The notes beneath the pieces are model-generated. The model saw nothing but the letters and a program-made list of their open reading frames with translations, searched no databases and had not been told where the DNA came from. The position numbers and the translations under genes are program-made. From an uncultured Parabacteroides sp. (GTDB taxonomy: Bacteria; Bacteroidota; Bacteroidia; Bacteroidales; Tannerellaceae), in the NCBI GenBank assembly GCA_900770835.1, contig CAAGLQ010000107.1, positions 1 to 15,899 on the forward strand: DNA of 15,899 nucleotides, written 5' to 3'. This document shows positions 7,338 through 15,593 of this stretch, piece by piece. Position 1 is the first letter of the stretch. Each line of letters opens with the position of its first letter.

Positions 7338-10300
7338 ATCGAAAAGTTATCAGAGGGCTCAAATACATAGTCGTTTTCCTGCTCATCTTTTTTTGGATAA
7401 GCTATGCGTTACCCAGCTTCCTATTGCGGATTCCACAAGTACAGAATCGCCTTTCGGAAGTCGCTACCCATCAGCTGTCTGACTATTTAGGTGTACCCGT
7501 CAGGATCGGTCATATTGACTTTGAATGGTTCAACCGGTTGGTGCTGGAAGACCTCTATTTAGAAGACCAGCAGCAACAACCTTTGTTTGAGGCCAAGCAT
7601 GTGTCAGCAGGCATTGAGGTTATGCCATTGCTGAAGAAACAACTGGTCTTCACCTCTGCCCGGCTTTTCGGATTCACCCTCAACCTCCGCAAAGAAACGC
7701 CCAACAGTCCGCTCAACCTGCAATTCGTATTGGATGCCTTTGCCAGTAAAGATACCCTCAAACCGAAACCCAATATCAATCTTCGCTTCAACTCGATCCA
7801 TATCAGACGAGGTAATTTCAGTTATCAGATCGAAAGCGAACCGGAAACACCCGATCGTTTCAACGCCAAGCACATCGACCTGCGTAACCTCAGTGCCAAT
7901 ATCGCTTTGAAAGCGTTAGCAAAAGACAGTATCAATGCGGAGATCAAAAAAATGAGTTTCGAGGAGGCTTCCGGCTTCGCCCTGCAGAAATTAGCTTTTA
8001 GCGTCGTAGCCAATCAAGATAGCGCCCAAATTCAACGTTTCGAACTGGATCTTCCCCATTCCACCCTGAAGATCAGCCGTGCGCACATGGATTTAACCCA
8101 GACAACATCACCAGCGGATTTCCTCGATAACGCCCCCATAACCCTTCGCATTGCTCCTTCGCAAATCGCCTTACAAGACTTGTCTGCTTTCGTACCCGCT
8201 TTTAAGAATTTCACTGACTCTCTCGAACTCACTGCGGAGGCTGATGGAAAAGTAAACGATTTCAATCTACAACAAGTAACCTTGCGCTTTGGGGAAAAAA
8301 TGCTTTTTGTGGGACAGATGGCCTTAAGCAACATTACACATCCCGAAGATGCGTATCTGATTGGCAAAGTCAATAAACTCTATCTGACCACTTCCGGTAT
8401 GCACGACTTAGCCAATAATCTCAGTGAGCAACCCGTGCGATTGCCTGATCCGTTGATGCGTTTGGGCACAATCAATTTTACAGGCGAGGTTTCCGGATTT
8501 GCAGACAAGCTTAGCGCTCACGGTAAATTAGCGTCGGCTATTGGCTCCTTACAACTTGATATAGCGTTCGGTTCGGAACGAGAGAAACAAATCGCCGCTT
8601 TTTTACAAGGCAAAATTGCTTCAAGTGAACTTCAACTCCACGAACTCTTTGGCGCAAACAATCCATTCGGAAAAGCGCTTTTCCACATCGACCTCAACGC
8701 CAATAAACCGATTGGTGGTCACATTGGAGGAAAAATAGCCGCTAACATTCAAGCCTTCGATTACAAGGGATATACCTACCATGATCTTCAGCTGAACGGA
8801 GCGTTCAGCAGCAACCGTTTTGACGGGACAATCCAACTGGACGATCCTAACATGCAATTATATGCAGAAGGCCTATTCCAGCACCAGCCGAACAATGCGC
8901 AATTCGATTTCACGGCTCGAATAGACCATTTCCGTCCCGATCAATTACACCTAACTGAGAAATATGAGAATCCCGAAATCTCTTTGGCGCTTAATGCTAA
9001 TTTCACGGGTGATAATATCGACAACCTTTCCGGACGTATCCAATTAGACAGTTTATCATTCCTAACCACCCCGGACAGTTTCTACCTAAAGCAGTTGACT
9101 GTTGAGGCCTCCGGCCACAGCCTTGACCGCCAACTCACCATCCAATCCGATCTGTTGAATGGAGAGATTGTAGGGGCCTATTCTTTCCAAACTTTAATGC
9201 CCAGCATGATGCAAACCTTCAAGGAGTACCTGCCTGCACTGATTAACGCCAAAACCACTCCCAAGCAGATTAAAGAAAACAACTTCTCATTGCTGCTCAC
9301 TATTGAGAACACCGAGAAACTCTCCCACACCTTAAAGCTCCCTTTCACGATGATTCAACAGGGGCGCATCACGGGACATTACAACAACCTATACAACCGA
9401 TTTCGCATCGAGGCCTGGCTACCTCAATTCAATATCGGGAACACGCTCATGGAATCGGGCTATCTGGTTTGTGACAATCCTTCAGACAAGATCGACCTAC
9501 GCCTAAAAGCGACCCAAAAAGATCTAAAAGGCTTGCGTAACTATATAGAGCTGCGGGCAGATGCCAAAGAGAACCTAATGAACACAATGATCAGTTGGGC
9601 CAACAACAAGCAACAACTTTTCAAGGCAGATCTCTCAGCCACCACCCATTTCAAGGAGATAGACCATAAAGACGTAACAATGCCTCGTCTGTACACGGAA
9701 ATTAACCTAAACAAAAGCGAACTCATCATCAAGGACTCACTTTGGACCATCCATCCTGCCACAATTACGATTAGCGATGGTCGCTACTCTGTGGATCAGT
9801 TCAAAGTAGAACGGGATAATCAGCATTTAGTTATCCAAGGTGCCGCCTCCAAAAATCCGGCAGACACACTCCTTTTAGACCTGAGACATATTGAACTAAG
9901 TTATATTTTCGACATTCTCAACATCCCTGTACTGCAATTCGCAGGCCAAGCCACAGGCAAATTCCACCTGAATGATCTTTTTGGTAGCCGCATATTAAAT
10001 ACAGACTTGGAAGTAAAAGACTTTGCTTTCAATCAAGTTCGCCTTGGACGGCTCAGTTTGTTCAGCGAATGGGACGATGAGCAACAAGGCATCCTCATGT
10101 TAGGCAGTATTTATAAAAACGACAGTACTTGGACAGACGTAAACGGTTACATCTACCCTGTAGGAGCCAATGCAGGATTGTCTCTTTACTTCGATGCCAA
10201 CGACATTGATGTCGCCTTCTTACAGCCTTTTGTGGAGGCCATCGGAAACAATCTACAAGGGCACGGATTCGGCCAAGTGCATTTATACGGCTCTTTCAAA

Positions 10301-11839
10301 GAATTGACTGTCGAAGGAGAAGCCTATGTGGCTGACGGTGGTATTGGTGTCAATTTCTTGGACACTTACTACACCTTCTCCGATTCCATTCATATTGACT
10401 CCACCTCCGTCAACCTACGAAACGTGACTATCCATGATGCATACGGCAATAGTGGAAAGGTAGATCTTCGCTTTAACCATCGCTATTTCAAAGATTATAG
10501 TTTCGACGTGAACGTGCAAGGCTCGAACATGTTGCTCTATGATGTCAGCCAGAAAAAGAACCCGATGATTTATGGTACGGTATTCGCCTCAGGAAGGGCT
10601 GGTATACGGGGCAACAACAAATTAATCAATTTCGATATAAATATGCAGAGCAGCCCGAAGACCAAAGTCTATTTGGACTTCATGACCAACAATACGGCTA
10701 TGGAATATGATTTCATTACCTTTGTCAACAAGGATTCTTTGCGCCTTGCCACAGACTCCACCACAACTCAACCAGCATCCTTAATCGCACAAACCGACGA
10801 TGGGGCAGAACTTCGCATGAATTTCCTCTTAGAGATCACGCCGGATGCCACCATTGAGCTGATTATGGATCCCGTAGCAGGAGATCGCATCAAAGGTACC
10901 GCCAATGGCAGTTTACAAATCCAATATGGTACGAAAAGCGACCTACGCATGTATGGAGACGTGCAAATCGCTGAGGGAGACTATAATTTCAGTTTACAAC
11001 AGATTATCCATAAAGACTTCAAAATTCGAGATGGCAGTACGATCAACTTCCGAGGTGATCCGTTCAATGCCAACATGAACATCACGGCCAGCTACAACCT
11101 AACAGCCAACATAGCCGACCTCGACCAAAGCCTCATGGAGGAAACTGGAAGAAGTAGTGTACCCGTCAACTGCCTCTTGATGTTGGACGGTGCTTTGCGC
11201 AGCCCAGCTATCTCGTTTGATCTGGAGTTCCCGAACTCTAACGGAGAGTTGGAGCGACAAGTCCGTGCTTTGGTTGATACGGAGGACATGATGACCCGAC
11301 AGATTGTCTATCTATTGGTGCTCAATAAATTCTACACGCCGGAATATATACGCACCAGTTCCTATAAATCCAACGAGTTGAACGCCGTTGCCTCCTCGGC
11401 CATCTCCGCCCAGCTCTCCAGCATCCTTGGTAGCTTCACGGATAAGGTACAGATCGGTACCAATATCCGTGCCAGCCAAGATGGTTTCGACAGTGGCACG
11501 GAATATGAGATGTTGCTCTCCAGTCAGCTGTTAGACAATCGCCTATTGATCAATGGTAACTTCGGTATGCGCAATACCATCAATACCGGCAAGGCTAATA
11601 CCTTCATTGGCGAGTTTGACCTGGAGTATAAGCTGACACCGACGGGAGAAATCCGCTTGAAAGCCTACAACCACGCCCGTGACACCTACTATGGCCTGAA
11701 ACAAGCACTTACGATTCAAGGTGTCGGCATCATGTATCGGAAAGATTTCACCAACATATCCGAGATCTTCCGACGCAAGCGGCTCTTCCTGCCTCTGCCA
11801 ACCGATAGCACACAAATCAAGAAAGACAGCGTTCCTTAA
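7325..11839 (+). CDS. tamB: TamB-like translocation/assembly module protein
   Basis: A 1504-residue protein of the AsmA/TamB (DUF490) group: an inner-membrane-anchored bridging protein used for outer-membrane protein assembly and, in relatives, for phospholipid transport. A basic start (RKINRKVIRGLK) precedes one membrane segment at about 13-34, after which the protein is periplasmic. The SDYLGVPVRIGHIDFEWFNRL segment resembles the AsmA-like N-terminus. A long run of amphipathic beta-strand repeats follows. The C-terminal region (about 1050-1480) has the DUF490 character, including GDVQIAEGDYNFSLQ. The start is unusual: no ATG occurs in frame until residue 100, so TTG at 7325 is used here. 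No TamA-like gene is adjacent. The family call is firm from architecture; cargo is unknown. Confidence 0.9.
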   Translation: MRKINRKVIRGLKYIVVFLLIFFWISYALPSFLLRIPQVQNRLSEVATHQLSDYLGVPVRIGHIDFEWFNRLVLEDLYLEDQQQQPLFEAKHVSAGIEVMPLLKKQLVFTSARLFGFTLNLRKETPNSPLNLQFVLDAFASKDTLKPKPNINLRFNSIHIRRGNFSYQIESEPETPDRFNAKHIDLRNLSANIALKALAKDSINAEIKKMSFEEASGFALQKLAFSVVANQDSAQIQRFELDLPHSTLKISRAHMDLTQTTSPADFLDNAPITLRIAPSQIALQDLSAFVPAFKNFTDSLELTAEADGKVNDFNLQQVTLRFGEKMLFVGQMALSNITHPEDAYLIGKVNKLYLTTSGMHDLANNLSEQPVRLPDPLMRLGTINFTGEVSGFADKLSAHGKLASAIGSLQLDIAFGSEREKQIAAFLQGKIASSELQLHELFGANNPFGKALFHIDLNANKPIGGHIGGKIAANIQAFDYKGYTYHDLQLNGAFSSNRFDGTIQLDDPNMQLYAEGLFQHQPNNAQFDFTARIDHFRPDQLHLTEKYENPEISLALNANFTGDNIDNLSGRIQLDSLSFLTTPDSFYLKQLTVEASGHSLDRQLTIQSDLLNGEIVGAYSFQTLMPSMMQTFKEYLPALINAKTTPKQIKENNFSLLLTIENTEKLSHTLKLPFTMIQQGRITGHYNNLYNRFRIEAWLPQFNIGNTLMESGYLVCDNPSDKIDLRLKATQKDLKGLRNYIELRADAKENLMNTMISWANNKQQLFKADLSATTHFKEIDHKDVTMPRLYTEINLNKSELIIKDSLWTIHPATITISDGRYSVDQFKVERDNQHLVIQGAASKNPADTLLLDLRHIELSYIFDILNIPVLQFAGQATGKFHLNDLFGSRILNTDLEVKDFAFNQVRLGRLSLFSEWDDEQQGILMLGSIYKNDSTWTDVNGYIYPVGANAGLSLYFDANDIDVAFLQPFVEAIGNNLQGHGFGQVHLYGSFKELTVEGEAYVADGGIGVNFLDTYYTFSDSIHIDSTSVNLRNVTIHDAYGNSGKVDLRFNHRYFKDYSFDVNVQGSNMLLYDVSQKKNPMIYGTVFASGRAGIRGNNKLINFDINMQSSPKTKVYLDFMTNNTAMEYDFITFVNKDSLRLATDSTTTQPASLIAQTDDGAELRMNFLLEITPDATIELIMDPVAGDRIKGTANGSLQIQYGTKSDLRMYGDVQIAEGDYNFSLQQIIHKDFKIRDGSTINFRGDPFNANMNITASYNLTANIADLDQSLMEETGRSSVPVNCLLMLDGALRSPAISFDLEFPNSNGELERQVRALVDTEDMMTRQIVYLLVLNKFYTPEYIRTSSYKSNELNAVASSAISAQLSSILGSFTDKVQIGTNIRASQDGFDSGTEYEMLLSSQLLDNRLLINGNFGMRNTINTGKANTFIGEFDLEYKLTPTGEIRLKAYNHARDTYYGLKQALTIQGVGIMYRKDFTNISEIFRRKRLFLPLPTDSTQIKKDSVP

Positions 11840-12519
11840 TGGTTCTGAACTACCGGAAACAACGCATTGAAAAGCCCCAATAATCGTTGTTTCGCCAACT
11901 CAAAATCTTGAGGCTCGCCTAACTCCATCGCCAAGGAGGTAACTCCCTTATCCGTAAATCCACAAGGATTAATCAAGCGGAAATAGCTCAAATCCGTATT
12001 GATATTCAAAGCAAATCCATGCATCGTCACGAAACGGCTGCTCTTCACGCCGATCGCACAAATCTTACGTGCCCTACCTGGCACAAGCGGATCGAGCCAC
12101 ACACCTGTCGCACCGGTCAATCGTTCGCCCTTCAACCCATAGAGCGCAAGGAAACGGATCACCGCCTCTTCGAGCAATTCGATGTATTGTCTGAGGCCCA
12201 ACGACCAATAGGCTAAGTCGAACACCGGATAACCCGTGATCTGTCCCGGTCCATGATAGGTAATATCTCCCCCTCGATTGATGTGATAAAAAGAGACACC
12301 ACGCTCTTTCAAGGATGCTTCCGGGATCAGTAAATTCGTCTCCTTACCACTTTTTCCGATGGTCAATACAGGCTCATGCTCACAAAAAAACAGTTGGTTC
12401 TCCCCCTCCGCTCCTTCGGCTTTTGCCTGCAGCAACGCCTCGAAAGCCGCCGTCTGGCGGGTCAACGCATCCGCATAAGCGATGCGTCCCCAATCATGAT
12501 AACTAAATCCACTCTTCAT
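11836..12519 (-). CDS. lipB: Octanoyltransferase (lipoate biosynthesis)
   Basis: Transfers octanoyl groups from acyl carrier protein to lipoyl domains, the first step of de novo lipoate synthesis. The family signature RGGDITYHGPGQ is at 82-93. The catalytic lysine is expected at Lys152 in RKICAIGVK, and the acyl-accepting cysteine at Cys186 in INPCG. MHGFALNINTD (166-176) is also typical. The length of 227 is normal. The start overlaps the mtgA stop (ATGA, 12516-12519) and lies directly after a run of A residues on the mRNA. Its stop codon overlaps that of convergent tamB (TTAA), leaving no room for an intergenic terminator. The expected partner lipA is not in the window. Confidence 0.96.
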   Translation of the reverse strand: MKSGFSYHDWGRIAYADALTRQTAAFEALLQAKAEGAEGENQLFFCEHEPVLTIGKSGKETNLLIPEASLKERGVSFYHINRGGDITYHGPGQITGYPVFDLAYWSLGLRQYIELLEEAVIRFLALYGLKGERLTGATGVWLDPLVPGRARKICAIGVKSSRFVTMHGFALNINTDLSYFRLINPCGFTDKGVTSLAMELGEPQDFELAKQRLLGLFNALFPVVQNH

Positions 12520-13271
12520 TTTTTCTTTTTTTTATCTTTTCCCTTCGTAGAAGATTTGATCTTATCCGCACCATATCCCATGGGCAACGGCAGCAGCTTA
12601 TCCATGAGCGAGCCAATCTGCGCCTGCCGTTTCTTCATATACGCAGAAGGCTTCGCCGAATTAAATCGCCTTGGATTAGGCAACGTCGCCGCAATCAAGG
12701 CCGCCTCCGCCTTCGTCAACGCATAGGCCTCCTTCTGGAAATGGGCCTGCGCCACTGCCTGTGCGCCATAAATGCCCTCTCCCATTTCGATCGAATTGAG
12801 ATAGACCTCCATGATCCGCTCCTTCCCCCAGATCCACTCAATCAACAGCGTGAAATAGGCCTCCAACCCCTTACGCACATAACTCTTGCCCGGCCAAAGG
12901 AAAACATTCTTCGCCGTCTGTTGCGAAATTGTACTGGCTCCACGCACCCGCCGTCCCTTTTCCGCCTCCTTACGGGCTTGCTGAATCTGTTCCAGATCAA
13001 ACCCATGATGATCCATAAACAGATTATCTTCCGAAGCAACCACCGCTTGAGGCAAATGGTGTGAGATCTGCGATAAAGGCACCCAGGTATGTGCCAACCT
13101 CAACGGCTTATCCGCCCGCCATTGCTCATACAGCCGAATCCCCATCAACGGAGTGTAAGCAACCGGCACGAACCGATAGACTACCACCGCCAACAGCGTC
13201 GAAAGGAAAAAGAAAACCATCAGGTTGCGAATCCACCGACCTATTTTCCGCATCAAAAATCCAATCTCCAT
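12516..13271 (-). CDS. mtgA: Monofunctional biosynthetic peptidoglycan glycosyltransferase
   Basis: A GT51 enzyme that polymerises lipid II into glycan strands, without a transpeptidase domain. One membrane anchor spans about 15-34. GT51 motifs follow in order: VVASEDNLFMDHHGFD with the catalytic Glu81; RGASTISQQTAKN (110-122); RKGLEAY near 133-139; and ERIMEVYLNSIEMG with the conserved Glu155. The length of 251 is usual for MtgA. The C-terminus ends in a lysine-rich tail (KGKDKKKKK) encoded by A8-G-A6, which brings the stop codon onto the lipB start. A second in-frame ATG at 13253 (MRKIGRW) is an alternative start. It is 6 bases downstream of the methyltransferase gene and overlaps lipB by 4, consistent with one operon. 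Confidence 0.95.
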   Translation of the reverse strand: MEIGFLMRKIGRWIRNLMVFFFLSTLLAVVVYRFVPVAYTPLMGIRLYEQWRADKPLRLAHTWVPLSQISHHLPQAVVASEDNLFMDHHGFDLEQIQQARKEAEKGRRVRGASTISQQTAKNVFLWPGKSYVRKGLEAYFTLLIEWIWGKERIMEVYLNSIEMGEGIYGAQAVAQAHFQKEAYALTKAEAALIAATLPNPRRFNSAKPSAYMKKRQAQIGSLMDKLLPLPMGYGADKIKSSTKGKDKKKKK

Positions 13272-13277
13272 CTTTAC

Positions 13278-14480
13278 TTATTTTTCTGTTGTCTTCACAC
13301 ATCGAATCAACACGCGCTCCTCACCACGCAACGTGGTCGCAAAAAGATAGTAATCTCCCCCCTCCGCAATCTTCAACCGTTTCCGCAATTCATTGACCGA
13401 TAGAGGGAAATTGCGTACGGTCACGTTAGCCTTCGGCAAGCGTCGGTTCAAGTTCTTACAATCCTTGCCATGGAAAGGAATCACCTCCTCAATTCGGAAA
13501 CGCCTTCCCGGGAAATGCTCAATCTCCCCCTCCGAAGTGTAGAGATGACTGCTCTCATGCAGTTTGTTCAAACCGAAGTAACCCGACACGGACTTGAACG
13601 CTCCAGCCTTCAGGATAGCTACATTTGGTTCGTAGAGATAGCGTCCAAGAGGGCCAACCACCGGAGTCTCAATACCTCTCTCCTGCGCCAGCGTGAAATC
13701 AAAGCGCTCCTCTCCCTCTGCGATGAAATGCACACAATGAATAACAGGATTCTCAATCATCCTATCCCGCTCCAGGCAAAAAAGCAACTCCTTGCATTCG
13801 CCTCTCACAGCCAACACATGGATCTCGGTAGTCTCCGGCAGGCACTTCAAGGTAAAAGAGAGATCCGCCATAGGAGAGATCTTCGCAATCACACGAGGCG
13901 CCTTCTCGAACAGCTTCGGGAGCAAGCGTGTCAAGTCCGGCTCACAATCCGACAAGGCAAAAACACGTTGTCCCGCCTCCCCTCTTCGAGCCGGATCAAT
14001 ATAAAAGGCATCCACCGGTTCCATCCGCTCTAAATAGGCGCACGAATCAGCATGAACCACTTCGATATTGGTCGCACCCAATTCCCGAAAGTTATGGATA
14101 GCCGCCTCGCAATAATGCGCAAAGCGCTCGACATAGGTCAGCTGAGCGGCTTTACGAGACAGATAATAACTATCCACACCCATGCCCCCGGTCAGGTCAC
14201 AGACCCGCTCCTCAGCCTCCACCAACCGCTGCTTATAGGTGGCCGTACGCTCACTGGAGCATTGCTCTGCTGCGATGCGAGCAGGGAAATAAAGGCGGTC
14301 ATTCGCAGCCCATGCCGGCAATTTCTCTCTCAATTGCCGGCGAGCCAACAACTGATCCACCACAGCCGCCATATCCACCTCCGGATATTTCTTTGCCGAA
14401 AGCAGTAAACGATCCACATCCTCCTCCTGATGTTGGCGCACGAATGCAAGCAATGCCTCTATATCTCTTTTTGATTCCAT
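13278..14480 (-). CDS. SAM-dependent methyltransferase with THUMP-like domain (PG_1098 type)
   Basis: A class I methyltransferase of 400 residues. The SAM-binding loop DLTGGMGVD is at 95-103, the acidic residue Glu118 ends the next strand, and IDPARR (161-166) occupies the place of the D-P-P catalytic or substrate loop. The C-terminal third (LKAGAFKSVSGYFGLNKLHESSHLYTS) and the final LRKRLKIAEGGDYYLFATTLRGE match the THUMP-like domain in the family named after PG_1098 of Porphyromonas gingivalis. An RNA substrate is likely from the RNA-binding-like domain, but none is established. I used the ATG at 14480 (MESKRD); a longer frame starts at 14513 (MFFVRN). It heads the unit with mtgA and lipB and is divergent from the Fic gene. 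Confidence 0.85.
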   Translation of the reverse strand: MESKRDIEALLAFVRQHQEEDVDRLLLSAKKYPEVDMAAVVDQLLARRQLREKLPAWAANDRLYFPARIAAEQCSSERTATYKQRLVEAEERVCDLTGGMGVDSYYLSRKAAQLTYVERFAHYCEAAIHNFRELGATNIEVVHADSCAYLERMEPVDAFYIDPARRGEAGQRVFALSDCEPDLTRLLPKLFEKAPRVIAKISPMADLSFTLKCLPETTEIHVLAVRGECKELLFCLERDRMIENPVIHCVHFIAEGEERFDFTLAQERGIETPVVGPLGRYLYEPNVAILKAGAFKSVSGYFGLNKLHESSHLYTSEGEIEHFPGRRFRIEEVIPFHGKDCKNLNRRLPKANVTVRNFPLSVNELRKRLKIAEGGDYYLFATTLRGEERVLIRCVKTTEK

Positions 14481-14539
14481 ACCGCGAAGTAAGCGATTCC
14501 GCACGAAAAACATAGCCTAACTTTTAGGATTCTCATAAA

Positions 14540-14577
14540 ATACTTATAGCTTTGCAACTTACTTGAGCAATAAGTAT
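14540..14577. promoter_or_regulatory. Candidate operator in the Fic gene promoter
   Basis: ATACTTAT (14540-14547) and its exact complement ATAAGTAT (14570-14577) flank the presumed transcription start, one half touching the -7 element and the other covering the ATG. A further ACTTA half-site lies at 14557-14561. Another small inverted repeat, CCTAA-CTT-TTAGG (14516-14528), sits where the -33 box is expected. Binding here would block transcription or initiation; this is an inference from symmetry only. Confidence 0.35.
14547..14554 (+). promoter_or_regulatory. Candidate Fic gene promoter -7 element
   Basis: TAGCTTTG is an exact match to the Bacteroides -7 consensus TAnnTTTG, 21 bases before the ATG. 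A -33 match is poor: TTAG at 14524-14527 lies at the right distance. Confidence 0.5.
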
Positions 14578-15463
14578 GGCACAAAAGGTATCCATAAGAT
14601 TCTATAACGACCATGAGGTAAGAGCTGTGTGGAGTGGAGAGGAAAACAAATGGTTTTACTCGGCCACTGATATTGTGCGTGCCATCAATGATGAGCCTGA
14701 TTATGTGAAGGCAGGAAACTATTGGCGTTGGCTGAAAAAGAAACTTGCCGCACAGAACATCCAACTCGTGAGTGGCACTCACGAGTTCAAATTAGAGGCT
14801 CCCGATGGCAAGAAACGTAAAGCTGACGTTTTAGATGATCAAGGTGTACAGTCACTGGCTAAGAATTATCCCAATAACCGAGCGAATGAGTTCCTCGATT
14901 GGTTCACTTATAGCGACAATACCATCGACGGCCAAAGCAAAAGGAAGGCATATACGCTATTCGAGAGCAATCTGCTCGACACAATTCCTGAGGGAACAGT
15001 GAAAGGCTTGCAGCAGATACACAGTTATCTCTTTGGTGGCCTCTATGACTTCGCCGGACAAATACGCACAAAGACCATCTCCAAGGGAGGATTTACCTTC
15101 TGCTTGGCGCAATATCTGCCACAGCAACTGCAAATAGTGGAGCGCATGCCCGAAGACACCATTGAACAGATATTTGACAAATACGTGGAGATGAACGTCT
15201 GCCATCCATTTATGGAGGGGAATGGACGCAGTACCCGTATTTGGCTCGATCTGATGCTGAAGGCACGTGTGCGGAAGTGCATAGACTGGAGTCAGATTAA
15301 CAAGAACGACTACCTTTCTGCCATGACCTTGAGCGTGGCAGATGCAACCCGTATCAAACAGCTCTTAACTGAAGCCTTGACAGACAAAGTAGCAGATCGA
15401 GAGATGTTTATGAAGGGTATCGACCACTCTTATTATTATGAACAGGAGGATAACGCTTTCTGA
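14576..15463 (+). CDS. Fic-family protein with N-terminal BRO-N-like domain
   Basis: A 295-residue fusion. Residues 5-115 resemble the BRO-N/phage antirepressor type (VRAVWSGEENKWFYSATDIV, then NYWRWLKKKL and a LEAPDGKKRKADVLD strand pair). Residues 125-280 form a Fic domain with the complete active-site motif HPFMEGNGRSTR (210-221), carrying the catalytic His210 and anion-binding GNGR. A flap-like segment GQIRTKTISKGGFTF lies at 161-175. Fic proteins usually AMPylate a protein target, so this one is expected to be catalytically competent. No (S/T)xxxE(G/N) inhibitory motif was found in it, nor a small antitoxin gene on either side, so its control is unclear. Similar fusions are widespread in Bacteroidota. 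The Glu in HPFMEG is shared with toxin-type Fic proteins. Target and physiological role are unknown. Confidence 0.92.
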   Translation: MAQKVSIRFYNDHEVRAVWSGEENKWFYSATDIVRAINDEPDYVKAGNYWRWLKKKLAAQNIQLVSGTHEFKLEAPDGKKRKADVLDDQGVQSLAKNYPNNRANEFLDWFTYSDNTIDGQSKRKAYTLFESNLLDTIPEGTVKGLQQIHSYLFGGLYDFAGQIRTKTISKGGFTFCLAQYLPQQLQIVERMPEDTIEQIFDKYVEMNVCHPFMEGNGRSTRIWLDLMLKARVRKCIDWSQINKNDYLSAMTLSVADATRIKQLLTEALTDKVADREMFMKGIDHSYYYEQEDNAF

Positions 15464-15496
15464 TCCTAACGTAATGGCGTAGAATTTCGAATTGTC

Positions 15497-15565
15497 AAAC
15501 TTATATCCACCGACTGTTAAACTTATCTCCAACGGCCGTTGGAATTATCTCCACCCTACGGTGGA
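15497..15565. repeat. Three tandem degenerate palindromic repeats
   Basis: Three units of about 22-25 bp share a leader like AAACTTATCTCCA, followed by a dyad. Unit 2 holds the perfect 16-bp palindrome TCCAACGGCCGTTGGA (15528-15543). Unit 3 holds TCCACC-CTAC-GGTGGA (15550-15565). Unit 1 (15497-15518, TCCACCGACTGTT) has lost its right arm. The dyads differ in sequence but keep compensating arms, and no long unique spacer separates the units. They begin 34 bp after the Fic stop codon and might act as transcript-end hairpins or be degenerate extragenic repeats. Confidence 0.6.
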
Positions 15566-15593
15566 ACATATTTACCTTACTAAGCAAATGGTA

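Noticed and set aside
13470..14033. A 187-codon plus-strand frame.
   Set aside because: It is antisense to the THUMP-like methyltransferase, which contains intact SAM-binding motifs; no independent support.
14481..14513. Extended start of the methyltransferase at 14513.
   Set aside because: The 11 extra residues (MFFVRNRLLRG) look like untranslated leader; it remains a possible alternative because a TTAGG lies just upstream.
15497..15565. Possible CRISPR array.
   Set aside because: The units are only about 22-25 bp, adjoin without unique spacers, vary in their palindromes, and no cas gene is present.
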